A stretch of 64,000 bases of DNA from Pampus argenteus (lineage: Eukaryota; Chordata; Actinopteri; Scombriformes; Stromateidae): assembly GCA_036937835.1 (NCBI GenBank), contig CM072860.1, forward strand, positions 7,891,001-7,955,000, given 5' to 3'. The notes beneath the pieces were generated by a model that worked only from the letters and a program-made list of their open reading frames with translations, was not told the DNA's origin and did not search any database. Below, in pieces: positions 23,849 through 37,027 of the stretch. Both the position numbers and the translations under genes were made by a program. Every line of letters starts with the position of its first letter. Positions within the stretch are counted from its first letter, which is position 1.

Positions 23849-26800
23849 CTAGGAAAGAAAGCGAGTAAACATTAGTCACAAAAATTGTCTTCAGTGTTTA
23901 CTTGTGGGAGAATGTGGTTCTTCCATATTCACACAGCGACTACCAGTGCAGGCACAACAAATTTGATACTTAATTGAACAAGGAAATGAAAAGAAAGAGA
24001 CACACACACACAGACACACACACATAGTAGGGCTTGATGCAGTTTCAACAATAGCATACCGTGCACATGAGTCTGCAGAGGTTTTTGTTTATTTAGTTAA
24101 GTTTGAATGAGAAGTGACATTTTTATTGTTAAACTCCTGCCTTGGAAATGAAGCAATGGATTTAAAGGATTAAAAATGCTGACTTTCAGCTTTAATTTTG
24201 TGTGCGTCACATAGCGTAGACACTGGATACACTGTACAGACAGAGGTAACAGTCAGGTAAAGCAGACAGACCAAAACGTATTGGAAAATTATATTTTCCA
24301 ATATTTTACAGCAAGCCTGATTCACACCGACAAAACCAAACAATGAAACAAGCACTTCAAAAGAAAAAAAATTGATCTTTTTGAAACAATTTTTGGCTAA
24401 AGTGCTTTTCTTTTTTTTAACCAATACACAGGAAGAGATTGTGTTTAAAAATACCAGGGTGTTTTTTACAAAAAGCGTACACACACACCCAATCACATGA
24501 TCAACACACAGGACAGACTATCCTAGGATCTCCAGGAACAAAGTTTTGTATTACACAATAGCTCCTGTAATGAAATTTAACAGTCTTTATAAGCTGTGGA
24601 GCTGCACCTGAAACTTACCACTCTGGTTTGATGTCGGTGCATGTGCGGATGTAATTCTTGGTGGTGAGCACGAACTCGTTGTAAAGCACCCACTCAGGCT
24701 TGTGGTCCAGCACAGTGGAGGGGTGCAACTGTACGACTTGGTTGTCCTTCACAGTCAAGTAATGGCCTGTGCGCTCCAGGTGAGCGATCTGTTCACGGCA
24801 CAGGAAGAGGAGACGAAGGAAAGAAACGTTTACACCGTTTATCGGTGATTAATAGAATTTCTGCTTTTATGTCAGGTATTTTAAATATACTGATACATCT
24901 AAATCTAATTAGGTTACTAATGCTTTGATTTAAAAAAAAAAAAAATCAAACCGACACTGAATGCTAACTTGGTTTTAAGCTGGACAGGGAGTGATTTTTT
25001 CTTACTTTATCCGATACTTGGTAAAGCAGACAGAGGCTGTTGTGATTAACCAAGGCAATCAGTCTTAATAAAGGCCTTTCCAAACAGAGACATGATCTCT
25101 AACGCTGTGAATGCTCGCACATGAGCTGCAAATTTGTCTCCAAGATAAAGGTTAATGTTGACAAATATTTAAATATTAACACCATAATTCAACTTGTCAG
25201 GTTGCTTGTTTCAGGGTACCCCTGAAAATGGCTTCTTGCAAAATGCCATTTATTTCCTGGAGCGAGAAACAAATTGACTTGATTTCTTGTTATGTGTTTA
25301 AAACAGCAGCTTCTGTGTGTGTGTGTGTGTGTGTGTTAAAAAGGCATTACAATAAATCGCTGCTGCATTTTTAGTCAGTTCAAATGTTTTGCATGAAAAC
25401 ACTTCTGCTGCCTTTGCTCAAATAATAGATGTAGTTTTGTAATGTGACCAAAAAGAAGAATATAAGCGAAGCTTTAGACTTTAACTCTCTTTTCAAGAAC
25501 TTGAAGTATTGGGAAACTAACGAATAATAATAAAAATAACAACAACAGAAATGACCTGACCTGCATGAAGAAGCCAGTGACCAGCACTCGGCGGATGTTG
25601 ATGTAGTAGTCTCTGCTGGTGAACTCAGTGCTCTGCCGCGGCAGGTTGAAACGGTCCATGATCCTGGACAGCTGCTGCCGAACGTTGTCTGCTGACATCA
25701 GCGAGCGGTAGTTGACAAAGTTCTCATAGCACCACTGAGTGGACTCGTGGTCTGTGCGAGACAAGAGTCAACTTAGTTAAGGACGAATTAAGACAACATG
25801 AATGTTATTCAATAACATATATGCACATCGGAGAGTCACTTACTTTGTTTAAAGGCGTGGTAGACGTTGAGCAGCGTCAGGTGGTCTCCGTCGATGTGGG
25901 CGAAGCGCATCTTGGACTCATCGGCCACCTTCCTAGCCTCCGTGGGTCGGACGAAACACTGTGGGACTAAACAAGGTTGGTATAGGCCCCAACACAGCCG
26001 CCCATAGGGATAAGTTAAGCAAATCCCACAGAGAGGAATGAGGCCTCAGCTCAAGAGAGGCACAGAGCACTTCACAGCGCACACTCAATTGTGAAGTGTT
26101 TATGTTGGAAAGGGAAAAGGCGGAGGGTCAAAGGGAAGGGAAGAAGGATGGGTTTCTCCGTGCTGAGCATTAAAACTGATGATGCTATATACAGTACATG
26201 ATATAGCAAACAAATGACAAGCATCCTACCTGGCACTGAGGCAAAATAAAACTGGTTGTAATTTACCCAGAGGACTCTTGTTCTGCCCTCTCTCCTCTGT
26301 GAACTTGCTCTGAATTGCTTAACGTCAAACACCCCTGATTGTGAGTTTAATGGTTGAAAGTGGTGTTTATTCAGTCTAATGCTTGGTCGCTATGACGGCA
26401 CCATTCTCAGGTGTGCTACTCTAACGAACCCGGCAAAAAAAAACTAAAAAAAAAACCCTGCCGCCCTGCTTTAAGTGCATGCCACGTCCAAACAGCTAGT
26501 TAAATCCATTTCCTTACTCTCAAAGACCCTCACACTCCTTTCAAAGGCGTCAAGATTCATCTCAATGAGCAGCATTCTGCTTTGGCAAGCCTAAAGTGCA
26601 ATTACTGCTGTAGCACGCTAGCGCTGTTCCAGCTACACCTATACATTTTGTACAGACATGTATTTTTCCCCTTACTCACAAATAATAGCTGACATCACTG
26701 ACTTTATCCTTTACTTGCCTTGTAGTTAAGTTCAGCAGGTACACATTACACTTATTCAAGTAGATTTGGACTTCTCGGTTGAAATTGTTCATATAAATAA

Positions 26801-29800
26801 AGATAGTAAGGAATACGTTAATGAAGGCAAACAATCGGTTAAATTATACTTAAAACTCCGACGTTTTTTGTTTGAGTTAAATAGACTAATTAAAATCCTC
26901 ACAGCTAAAACACAAATAGAGGGACACTAATTCAAATACATTTAGAAGTTAAAGAAGCTGCTCTGCGTTTTTACTTCAAGCTCTCAGTTATTTCTGAGGT
27001 GAGGTCCATGAGCACAGGGAATGGAAAGAGTAGCAGCACGGTCCCACATAGTGGGCCAGCTCTCAGCATTACCTGACAACATGGCAGTGATGGAGAGGAC
27101 CTCGTTGGAACAGTTGAATTCACAGCTGGCGATGACCATCTTGGCCAGCTGGGGGTCCAGGGGGAACTCTGCCATCATGGAGCCCAGCTCCGTCAGGTCA
27201 CCGTTGTCATCGAGCGCTGCCAGGTAGTTCAGCAACTCCAGGGCTCTCATCAGGGTCTCTGGGGCTGTAGAAGACAGAGTGGGATAGATGGGCCATTAAA
27301 ACGTTTGAAGCCCACAGGGCGAGCAGGGAAACACACGCGCACGCAAACTATAACATATGTTTAATGAGTACTAAAGTAGCTAAACATAGATAATAACAAA
27401 CATTCAAAATCATGGAAAACATGAACAATTCAATCAATACCATGTAATTCAGTAGTTTCTCCTGATCAACCATATATAATAGTTCTAACACCTTCTGTAA
27501 TTGGACCCTTAACAGAAGAAGTATGCAAGTTAAGAAAAGACACAGACACTCAAACAAAGACAGGCTACTGGGGGAGGCTACTGATGGCAGGCAACATGAG
27601 GAGAATCAAAATTAGAAGTATGAGATGGCCAGAGTTACGCTAGACAGCAACTTAGCAGAGAAGTAATCATGGCAGAGCTCATTTTTCATCTTCCGCTCAG
27701 GCAATCCTAAACAACTAATGCAATTACAGGGGAACTTTCTACTTAATGCTTCAACACAGAAGGCTTCCACCGTTTGGTTAAAAGATTTTTCCTCCAGATG
27801 CAATTATTGACCTTTGGCTCCTGAGAGCTGAAGCCTAATGACCAGTTGCATGTTAACTGAAAATTAGCTTCAAGCGCTGGCTGCAGTGCTTGCTGTCGTT
27901 TCTCTCAAGTGCTCCCAAAAAAAAATTCAATTTCAGACAGCAGGGAGGTATTTTTTTTATGATTAACAAATATTGATTTGGGGCATCAAAAGTACTATTA
28001 TTTATTTATTTATTTATTGCGAGTGGCGACTGCATTACTTACCACGCCAACGGCTTGTGTGGGGCTGAACAAAAGGTGAAAATCTGATTTCCAAGTACTG
28101 CTAGTATGATGAACCAGTGTGGAAATTCAATCTATACGCAACGCGGCTCATCAGAAACTAAGTATTGACTGCCTCAACACACAAGAATCCGATATATTAA
28201 CCAAGGGCCAAATCAATGAGACGAAAGGCTAAAGGTACATTAAACCACATTGGCTCTGAAAGGTACTTCTTTGGAAATGTCACGAGGCAAATGAATCTCA
28301 CCCAGCCAAGTCCTTGTGTAAATCGCTACTGATTTCTTTTGGATTTTCTATTTGGTTGGCTGGCTCACACTGTCGCTCCTGTGTTTAGCGAGTGAGGAGC
28401 AAGGTAGGAAAGAGAGAAATAAACTATTTGAGCATTTTCACAAAAAAAAAGGGAAAAATCAAGGTTTCTATTATCATTATGACAAGTGGAAAGTTTGATG
28501 CCCGACGTCTTTGATCATCAGTGGTGCTTATCAAGAGACAATACCGACGATCAGATTCATTTCACTTTAATTTTAGGTGAAAATCTAAACACCAAGAAAC
28601 AACAATACTGAATATATGTTGGTCTTGTATTACCACAGTTAACACTGTGGCTTTATAGCAGGGAGTTTTCAACTGTGACACACACGTTCAGGATTTCAGA
28701 AAACTGTCTAACAAAGCAGTTCAACTAAAATTTCAAATCTGAATCTCATACAATGCTGTCGTCCATTTCTTGACTCCAGACACACGTCATTGACATGTTC
28801 ATTCACTCTGAGGTGGGCCTTTGACACAGTGTATCAAAAATTGATCCACTGTAACTACATATTATAAAGCGGCTGTCCAGGAACTCACACAGACTCAAAG
28901 ACTTCATTTATTACATCGAACTAGCTCCAGCCTCCAATGTGCTCAGGAGCTAGTTAGGAGGAACAGTCTGCCCAGAGTGGATCAAATAAATAAAAGGTAA
29001 TCCTCCCGTTTCCCTTCACCCCACTGTTCCCAGTTAGACTCAGCAGACAAGGCCAATCCGATATGTTGACGCTTACCCTTGCATTTTGTGAGAAACGTGG
29101 AGGTGGCGGCGGAGGTCGGTCACGTTTCATTGGGGGAATATAAAGAGAAGGCAATAGCCAAGGTGATAGCGCTGCTATTGATGTAACCAATTTCATTCTC
29201 AAAATGGCGTTTGCCACAGTGGACGGGGAGAGATGGGTTTAATCTCAGAGGTGAGATGAAAACTATATTGTGGTGAAAAAAAGGAGGGAGGGAAAGGGGA
29301 GGTTAAGGATAGGAAAAAGGAGGGGTGGTCTCCTCGGGAAGACGTAGGAATACACAGCCTCCTGGAGAATGCCATAACTTGGCACCTCAATGTGATAAGG
29401 TCTTTTTTTTGGGCCTAAATCTAGCATGATTCAGATGTATAGGAAATACAAAGGCAGCCAACTTAACACATCACTGTCTTTTCCCACATGAACAATCTAA
29501 AATTAAAAATACATTGCTGAGAAAAACTGCGAAACACGACTGTGTAGTCCATGTCTGTCAGAGCACTTATCCTAAAATCTCCAAACATTCAGCATGCAAT
29601 ATTTGATATCTGCCAAGATCATTTTATCTTTCCTTTGTCGTCCCCCCCCCACCCCCCCGAGCTCCCGAGTGACACAGCCAACCCAGATTTCATATCGTAA
29701 ATCAAACAACCACAGTTCATCTAAATGTTTGCAGTTTTCATAGCAGTATGAAACTGCATTTGCATTGATTCAGACGACACTGATCAAAATCATGATCTCA

Positions 29801-32800
29801 ATATTTTTTGATATTAAATATGTTATAAATGATTTTTTTTTTTGCAATACAAAAAAATCATTCTCATGGAATGCAATGCAAAGCAAAAATAACTTGGAAA
29901 AACACCAAACAGTAAAGAAATGTTTTTTGTTTTTTTTTATAATAAATAATACATATTTTTCACACTAACCTGGTGGATCCATGAAGTCAAAGTGCACCAG
30001 GTCGTCAATCCCCAGCTTCTTCAGCTGCAGCACCACTGATCCCAGATTAGACCTCAAAATCTCGGGATACGTGTTGTCCTGTGCCAGTTAAGAGGTACAA
30101 GAGAAACCCAAGGAATTATTCAAAATGAATTAGTCAGGGGGCTCATTATCTCCTCATGCGTCGCTCATATGTCAACCTGAACAGAGAGTCTAGGGCATCT
30201 GAAGGGCTATATAACTTGTTAAAAAATTCCCTTTGCCACTCGGCGTGACGTGAAAGAATTAGCCTGTTAAAATGGAGAACTGGGCCTCTGCAGGTTCATC
30301 CGTCACAAGGTGTCGTTAGCACGGTTTGGGAAGAAGGGCTGAGGCAGTGTAGTTTAGCACCGAGCTCTTGGAATAATAATTCATCTGAACAGGAAATTAT
30401 GTAGTACTAAGTGAAACTATTGCATAATAGAAAGCTCTTTCAGTTAGAAGGCTTCTCTGGGAGGGAACACGCAGTGCTTGTGGCAATAAGAAATGTGACA
30501 TATGAGAATCAATCAGCTGTTTACACCTTGTAGAATTTCTTTCTGATAATTTTCCAAAGGTCTTGTTTTCTTACCTGCATTTCTGTCTTGTAAGCTTTCT
30601 CGGTGTAAAGGCGGAAACACTTCCCTGGGCGTGTCCGTCCGGCGCGACCTGCCCTCTGCTGGGCTGAGGCTTTGCTGATGGCCGTTACCAAGAGCGATTC
30701 CACTCTGATACGTGGGTTATACACCTGATAGCAAAAGGGAAACGATAAATCAGGACTCAGGCTACACACCTGCAGCTTTTGTGGAGGGGTAAAACGTAGT
30801 TTATATATACTAATACAGAATATACTACATATACGCAGTAGCTAACACAAAAGTGTACACTAACACATACACAAAACCCACTATAGTGCACATATAATCT
30901 CTTCATGTGTATGACTTGGCTCCAGGCTGGTGAAATGTCAGAGGAATAAATAACTGGCTTTTCCATCTTTGCCGCTGTCAGGTGTGCACTGCTGTGTTTA
31001 TCTGGGGATTCTCGGGCAACAGAGGCAGATGATCGGAGCAGATAAAGAGTAGTGGGAGGAAACAGGGTGGGTGGGTGTGCGCGTGTGTGTGTGTGAAGCT
31101 CACCTTTTGCTTGGCAAATCCGGGATCAATTACAAACACCACGCCGTCAATAGTCAGGGACGTCTCTGCGATGTTTGTTGACACAACGACCTGTGAAAAT
31201 GAGACCAGTCGGTTTAAGAAATGATCTACATGGGGTGCTTGGAAGGACTGACAGAGCTCTACTGTTGGACCTAGCGTTAAAATGTTTTAAGTCTATCTTA
31301 TGTATCGTTATCAGGTATCTAGAACAGTTTTAGAAATCAAGATCAATTCTTCTGAGCAAATTGTAACATAAATTTAGTACCTTGAAGAATCATAGAGTGT
31401 GGCACTTTGGGGAACAGTTCAGACATCACACAGTTAGGGAAAATAGCTGATGTAATAGTTCCTATCAGGTGGCCTGCTTTTTAACACATTGTATCTTTCC
31501 TGCAAATGAATGCTGCTGTACATCTCTCATGTGAACCCAAGCCCTCGAAATTTGGAGCACTGCAGACATGCCAACTGTGCATGGCTCATTGTCTGTGACC
31601 GACTCTTGCTGTCTGTGCTACGCAAAGCCGACTCTTTCAAAAGCACTGCTTTAGAGCAACAGAGACAAGAGGCCCTGCAAATATTGGCAGCGATTTTAGT
31701 TTGACACATTTTTAAAAGTATTTCCACAACAGACTGGTTATGGTTTCAGTACCAGGATTTCGAGAATTAATTTTCAACACTTGGTGTAGCTGGAGGAGGC
31801 TGGTAGGGCCAAGCAAACAATAGCAAGTTGGTGAAGCACCTAGTTACTTGAATTCCCAAAACAAGGTAAGTAGGGGAGTGTGAACATGTACCACATCAGA
31901 CTCAGATCTTTTTTCTATTGCAATTATCCCTTATAGCAATGCTGTCTATAAGAAATGACAGCTGAATAAAAGAAAAAAAAAAAAAAATCAAATGAGCCAC
32001 ATCACCCTATGGGTCTCTTGCTGTCAGCATATACACAAACAGAGGGAGGTAAGGAAGTCAGATTTGCAGCTGCTCTCATGCAAACCCTGACTGCCGCGAG
32101 GGTGAATTCTCCTTATATACCAATGGAAACCGAGCGGCCAGAAAAACCCTTTCAATTCATCACAGTACTCGGGATGTGTATTGATAAGATTTCATTGATA
32201 CCAATGCCATTATCGGTTCTTCTTATTGATTCTTGATTAATTTTCTGTGTGGGGGAAAAAAAAAGGAGGTAACAGATTTTGAGCCTACAACTGTCACAAC
32301 TGTCTGAACATAGTTTTGACACAGAGTAGAAAGAAGACATACATGCTGCAGCAGGCTGGAGCAAGTGACTCTACTCAGAGAAGGTAGTGTTTTTGAGATC
32401 ATCCATAAGTTCCCTCAGTATTACTGTACTGCACTGCAGCGTGGTGAGCCAGTGGTCTGTTAGCTAGCCTGTTAAACCTCGTTGGTACAGCTGACATTCT
32501 GCTGTCCAACAGTTAGCTCCATTAGCTCTGGCAGCGGCTCCTTACAGTCAAGGCCCGGTCATAGTACCGCATCTTCTCAGTTATTCTTGGTGTGTTTTCC
32601 TCATCACTTTCAAGATAGCAGACTCAAACGGTTGTCTGTCGTCTTTGGTGATACAGGTCCACAGAACCAATTTTATACACTTGACACACCTCCTTTGTAG
32701 CTGTGCCTCTTCAGCTGTCTTCAAGCTGTGAGCCACAGTGACTTTTAAATCCCACCTTTTAAAGCAAGGATTTCTTTCTTTCACCCGAGAATGTCCGACT

Positions 32801-35800
32801 GTTTGGTTATTAATGCCAGGAAGGGCCTTGGCCTTGGGTAATTTACCTTCTTGAAAGACACATTCTCCTTAGTATTCAAGCAGAGGAATCAAGAGATGGC
32901 AATAAGCGCCCATATGAAACTGATCAAACAGCAGCAACGGTTGGGTTTTCATTCATGTATTTCTTGGATGAATGGCTGTTTAGATGTGATTGACGTTAGT
33001 GCACCATAACAAATCTGAGACACCTGAAAATGGTACTAGCTGTCTACATAACAGTCGGCCTGGTGGGGTAACATCAAGATTTAGACTTAGAGGTACAGGA
33101 TACACTCACAGTCCTTTCCTCCTGCACACACAATGAAATATAACATTATACATGGATATTGTCAAGGGTTCTGCTTTTGGTTCCACTGTTCCCCGCTTGC
33201 TTTGGGGACACGTTCTTGAGACTAAATCTTTACTCAAACTTAATCCGACTTCCAGGTACTGTTCGGGGTTGCCGGCAGCACAAATGTCTACACATTTGCA
33301 CAAATGTCTACACTTTGGTCACATCACAGCACAGACAACTACATCACATGTGACAACAGCAACCGCCATTCACTACTCAATCTGTATCAAAACAAAAATA
33401 ACCAATGGTGTAAAAAAAAGAAAAACTATGGAGAACATCTGGGGAGGCCATTCAGAGACAGCTGGAGTCAGTGGTTAGAAATGAAAGGTATAACAGAGGT
33501 TTCTCAGTGCCTGGCAGAAACAAGAATACAACCATATAGTGCCAAAGATGGAAAAAAAAAACATTAAAGATTACAGTTTGAGCAGTGGAGAAAACTGAAA
33601 AACTATGAAGTAGTCTGACAGAGAGAACATCTTTTTGGGCCACTAATCATCTTGTACCTGGCTCAGCAGTGCCCTGGAATCTCTGTCGGTGTATTACTTG
33701 TATCTTTTAAAAACTGGCACCCCTTCTTAAGCTGTCGTCAGTCCAACAACCACTTACTTAAATCTCCTACCAAACCAGCACATAAAAATGACTTACACTG
33801 TCCAGCTTTTGCCTTTTTTGATGTTGTAAAATATATTGAAAATGCAAGAAAGAACCTCGTACCAAAGACTCACACTGTTCCTAAAAGTTTAGTTTATGGG
33901 AAGCCCCAGGTTAGAGGTACTTAAGTTCCTGCAGTGGAAAAGGGCTGTAAGTGTCCCAAAGCTACAGAGGAATCATATCTTTGTGAAACCAATTAGCCAC
34001 ACTGTAGCAGTCTGAAATTAAAGAGCCTAACCAAAAAAAGAAGACAGACCAGCTTATCGGACAGCGTCTCATGACAGACACTTATTTGCCAGAAACCAGC
34101 CTCCGAGCGAGGAATGAAAGGCTTGGAAGGCTTCAAAGTCCCGTTAAAAAAATGGACTAGGTGAGGTTGCCCCTGTCCTGCATGTTGGGACACAGTCAGT
34201 GCTCCAGCAGATGCCACACATGACACCCTCTCACATTTCATGATCATATGGGTGGCCTCATTGACTTCATTGATTCTGAAGGATTATCCAGCTAGGGCCA
34301 TTACACTGAATGCAGGCTGGCTTCTTCCAGTCTGTTGCTACACTGGATAATCCTGGCTTCTTCATCAGTAATATCATTAGAGCATCATCCCTGCATGTTA
34401 TTTCTGGGTTATTACCTGCAGAAGAGCAAGTACTATGGCTAACACGGGCCATCTTTCACATTCTCTGCTGGGGAACAGCGTCTTCTTGACAAAAAAATAA
34501 ATAAAATAAAAGCTCTTCCCCTGACTGGGGAAAAGGAGAACGTGCCTTCAACAGCGTTGATGCATCCACATTCAAAGCTCATTGAAATGGATATGAGGCA
34601 GACTCTCAAGTGACATTTGAGGGAATATTCCAAATGTGACAAAGCCAAAAACAAACCTTAGACTCATCACAGTACATCTGTTGAGACAATCTATGACACG
34701 CTGAAAAGCAAAGTGAGATTAGTCTTTGTTTGTAATTAGTCAATTGCTGCCTCTAAATGATTAAACTGTTCAAAAACTGGAAGATCAGTGGCTTTCCTCG
34801 AGAAATAGATAGATGACGAGCTCATGCTTTATGTTAATTGAGGGGTTTCTAATGCAGTCGTTAGCATGCGTAGCAGCAGACATGGCGAACCTTAATTCTT
34901 TTTCACTACTTCCTCTTGGGCTGGCTTGGATGACATCTCTGCATTTTTCACTTGATGAAGCTCTGAGTTATGAAGGAGAAGCGCAGTTTACTTCAAGCAT
35001 GGCAATGTTAGATACCACCTTGACCAATTCAATGAGCTCCTGACAAATTGATCTTAAGATAAAAAGGGGCATCAGTTGTGTTGGTGTTGCTGGGTCACAG
35101 TGTGAGAACTACAGTTACTGTCCTGTATTAACTTAATCATGGGAATCATGGGAGAAGCTGCTGAACGAGAGGAAGGAATAGCGTTACTGCTTTCCCAGAA
35201 GAAAAAATCCCAGTTTTCCTCCAAGTTTCATCACATCAAACCTACGTATGTACACATATAAAGGCCATGGCAGGTGCACCTGATGGAGCCAAGTAAAATT
35301 CATGTCAGTCACCATGTAACAGTGGCACTGTTTCATGCCAACATCCCTTTGAACAGCAGAGGCAAACACTAAGAATGATATTTGAACTTTTAAAAAAAGA
35401 TCTCATCAAACACTGGGTTATCAAACTGCGAAAAATGTTAAGCCTATTGAGCCGACGCAGCACACACACACACACACACACACAGCACTCAAACAGAAAG
35501 CAAGAAGAGATGAAGCTATAGAACTCAGGACAGTAAAGGGAAAGCGTGCTACTGTCAAATGTTTGATCCAAACTTTGTAGGGAAACATCCAGTGTGTGCT
35601 GCACTGGAAATATAAACTTGAAGACTGACTTGATCCCACTTTAGAAAAAAAAAAAAAAACTTGATTAATTGATGATTCAGTCACATCGCAAGGATTCCTA
35701 TATTCCGAAAATTCTGGTTGAATTGAGCGTTTTTTAAAGTATTGCACATGTTTAACTTTGACAGCCCGTGAATATTTTCACTGCTCATATGTCAGCGTGA

Positions 35801-36975
35801 TCTGCCTCAATTAGAGGGGTTGTAGCAATGAGTCATTCATCAACACCATCCCTTATCAGATGCCGGGGGTGAATGTTTGCTCATTCACTGGCAGCGATGA
35901 TATTCTGATATTCTGTCAGATCGCTGGCCAACAGTGTGGCAGCACAGGTGGTGCTGCTACACTGGTGATGAGCCCATCTGAATAGAAACAGTCACACAAA
36001 AGAGACGAATTGTCTAGCGTCTGTATCAATAAGAGGATCATCCACTCCTCTGAGATTAAGAGACTGAAGAAGATGGTGTTATGTTAACAAGAAATGGCCC
36101 GTTTTTGGTCAGTTAATATAATGCGCACCTTTTACATGGCTTCAGACAGCAGAGGTCTTAGGCCTCCTCCTGGGCAGCAGTGGGGCCTGTGCAAATGTAC
36201 CGGTAGTGGAAAGATAAAAATGCCTGAGAATGCATACTTTCCTCGGGCTTAGAGGGCGTGAGTAATACCCCAGTTATAATTTAGAGTAGAGAATTGCATG
36301 CTGACAAAAGCAGCATATGTTGTGTGAGTCAGTCCTGCGCTAAAGCTGAGGTGGGGGGAGAAAAAAAAGAAGTTTCTCAGTCCCCACCTTATTCCCCATC
36401 TATCCTTTCTGAATCACCTCCACTCAATTTCTCTTTCCGCTCACCCTCTTTTCAAACTCCCCGCTTCAGACCTCCCCCTCTGAGTGTTTCTACAGCAGCA
36501 AGACTATTGTACCTTCCGTCCGATGGCACCACTTGGTTTATTGGGTGGCGGTGGCTCAAAGATCCTCTGTTGCTGCTGTGGTGGCAGCGTCGAGTACAGT
36601 GGGATGATTTTAATGTCACCGACATCAGGCCCTAGGTCGTCGACCTCCCTCTTGATTCGCTTGCAGGCTTCGTCAATTTCCTGAAAAGGTGGAGGCACAA
36701 CAATTAATCCAGGCGTCACTTGTGTATGCAAACAGCAAAATCAAACAGGTTCTGAACACCTGGATAAACAATGGCAGTGTATCTGGGTGATAGGGAAGGC
36801 AAGGGGAGGAGGCCGGGGAAACCGTGGTTCCCTGCTACAGTACATTTGTTCTAACTATCGCTCCATCTGACAGAGGAAATTAAACCTGGACTGCAGTATG
36901 CTTTGCTGAGCTCCCTGTGGCTCTGTTGTCAAATGCAGCAATCATGGAAAACATGGACGCGCACACTCTGAAGGC

Positions 36976-37027
<52 letters not shown>

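Larger units (their letters stand above)
31191..36512. other. DHX15 intron 6, 5.3 kb, with structured and tandem repeats
   Basis: The largest DHX15 intron. It holds a 20-bp tandem duplication (33278-33317), a 12-bp perfect inverted repeat (34280-34354) and a CA tract (35459-35484). Several open frames of 60-110 codons occur on both strands, but none has a recognisable domain or splice context. Confidence 0.6.

Noticed and set aside
32380..32780. Possible interspersed repeat in DHX15 intron 6 with TTAGC motifs
   Set aside because: No second copy in the window and block order not recalled; cannot be supported.
33652..33924. 90-codon plus-strand open frame in DHX15 intron 6, considered as a nested gene or transposase fragment
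   Set aside because: No transposase catalytic motif or terminal repeats seen, and no family resemblance.
35421..35747. Cys/Val-rich open frame on the minus strand
   Set aside because: Runs through the CA microsatellite; repeat artefact within DHX15 intron 6.
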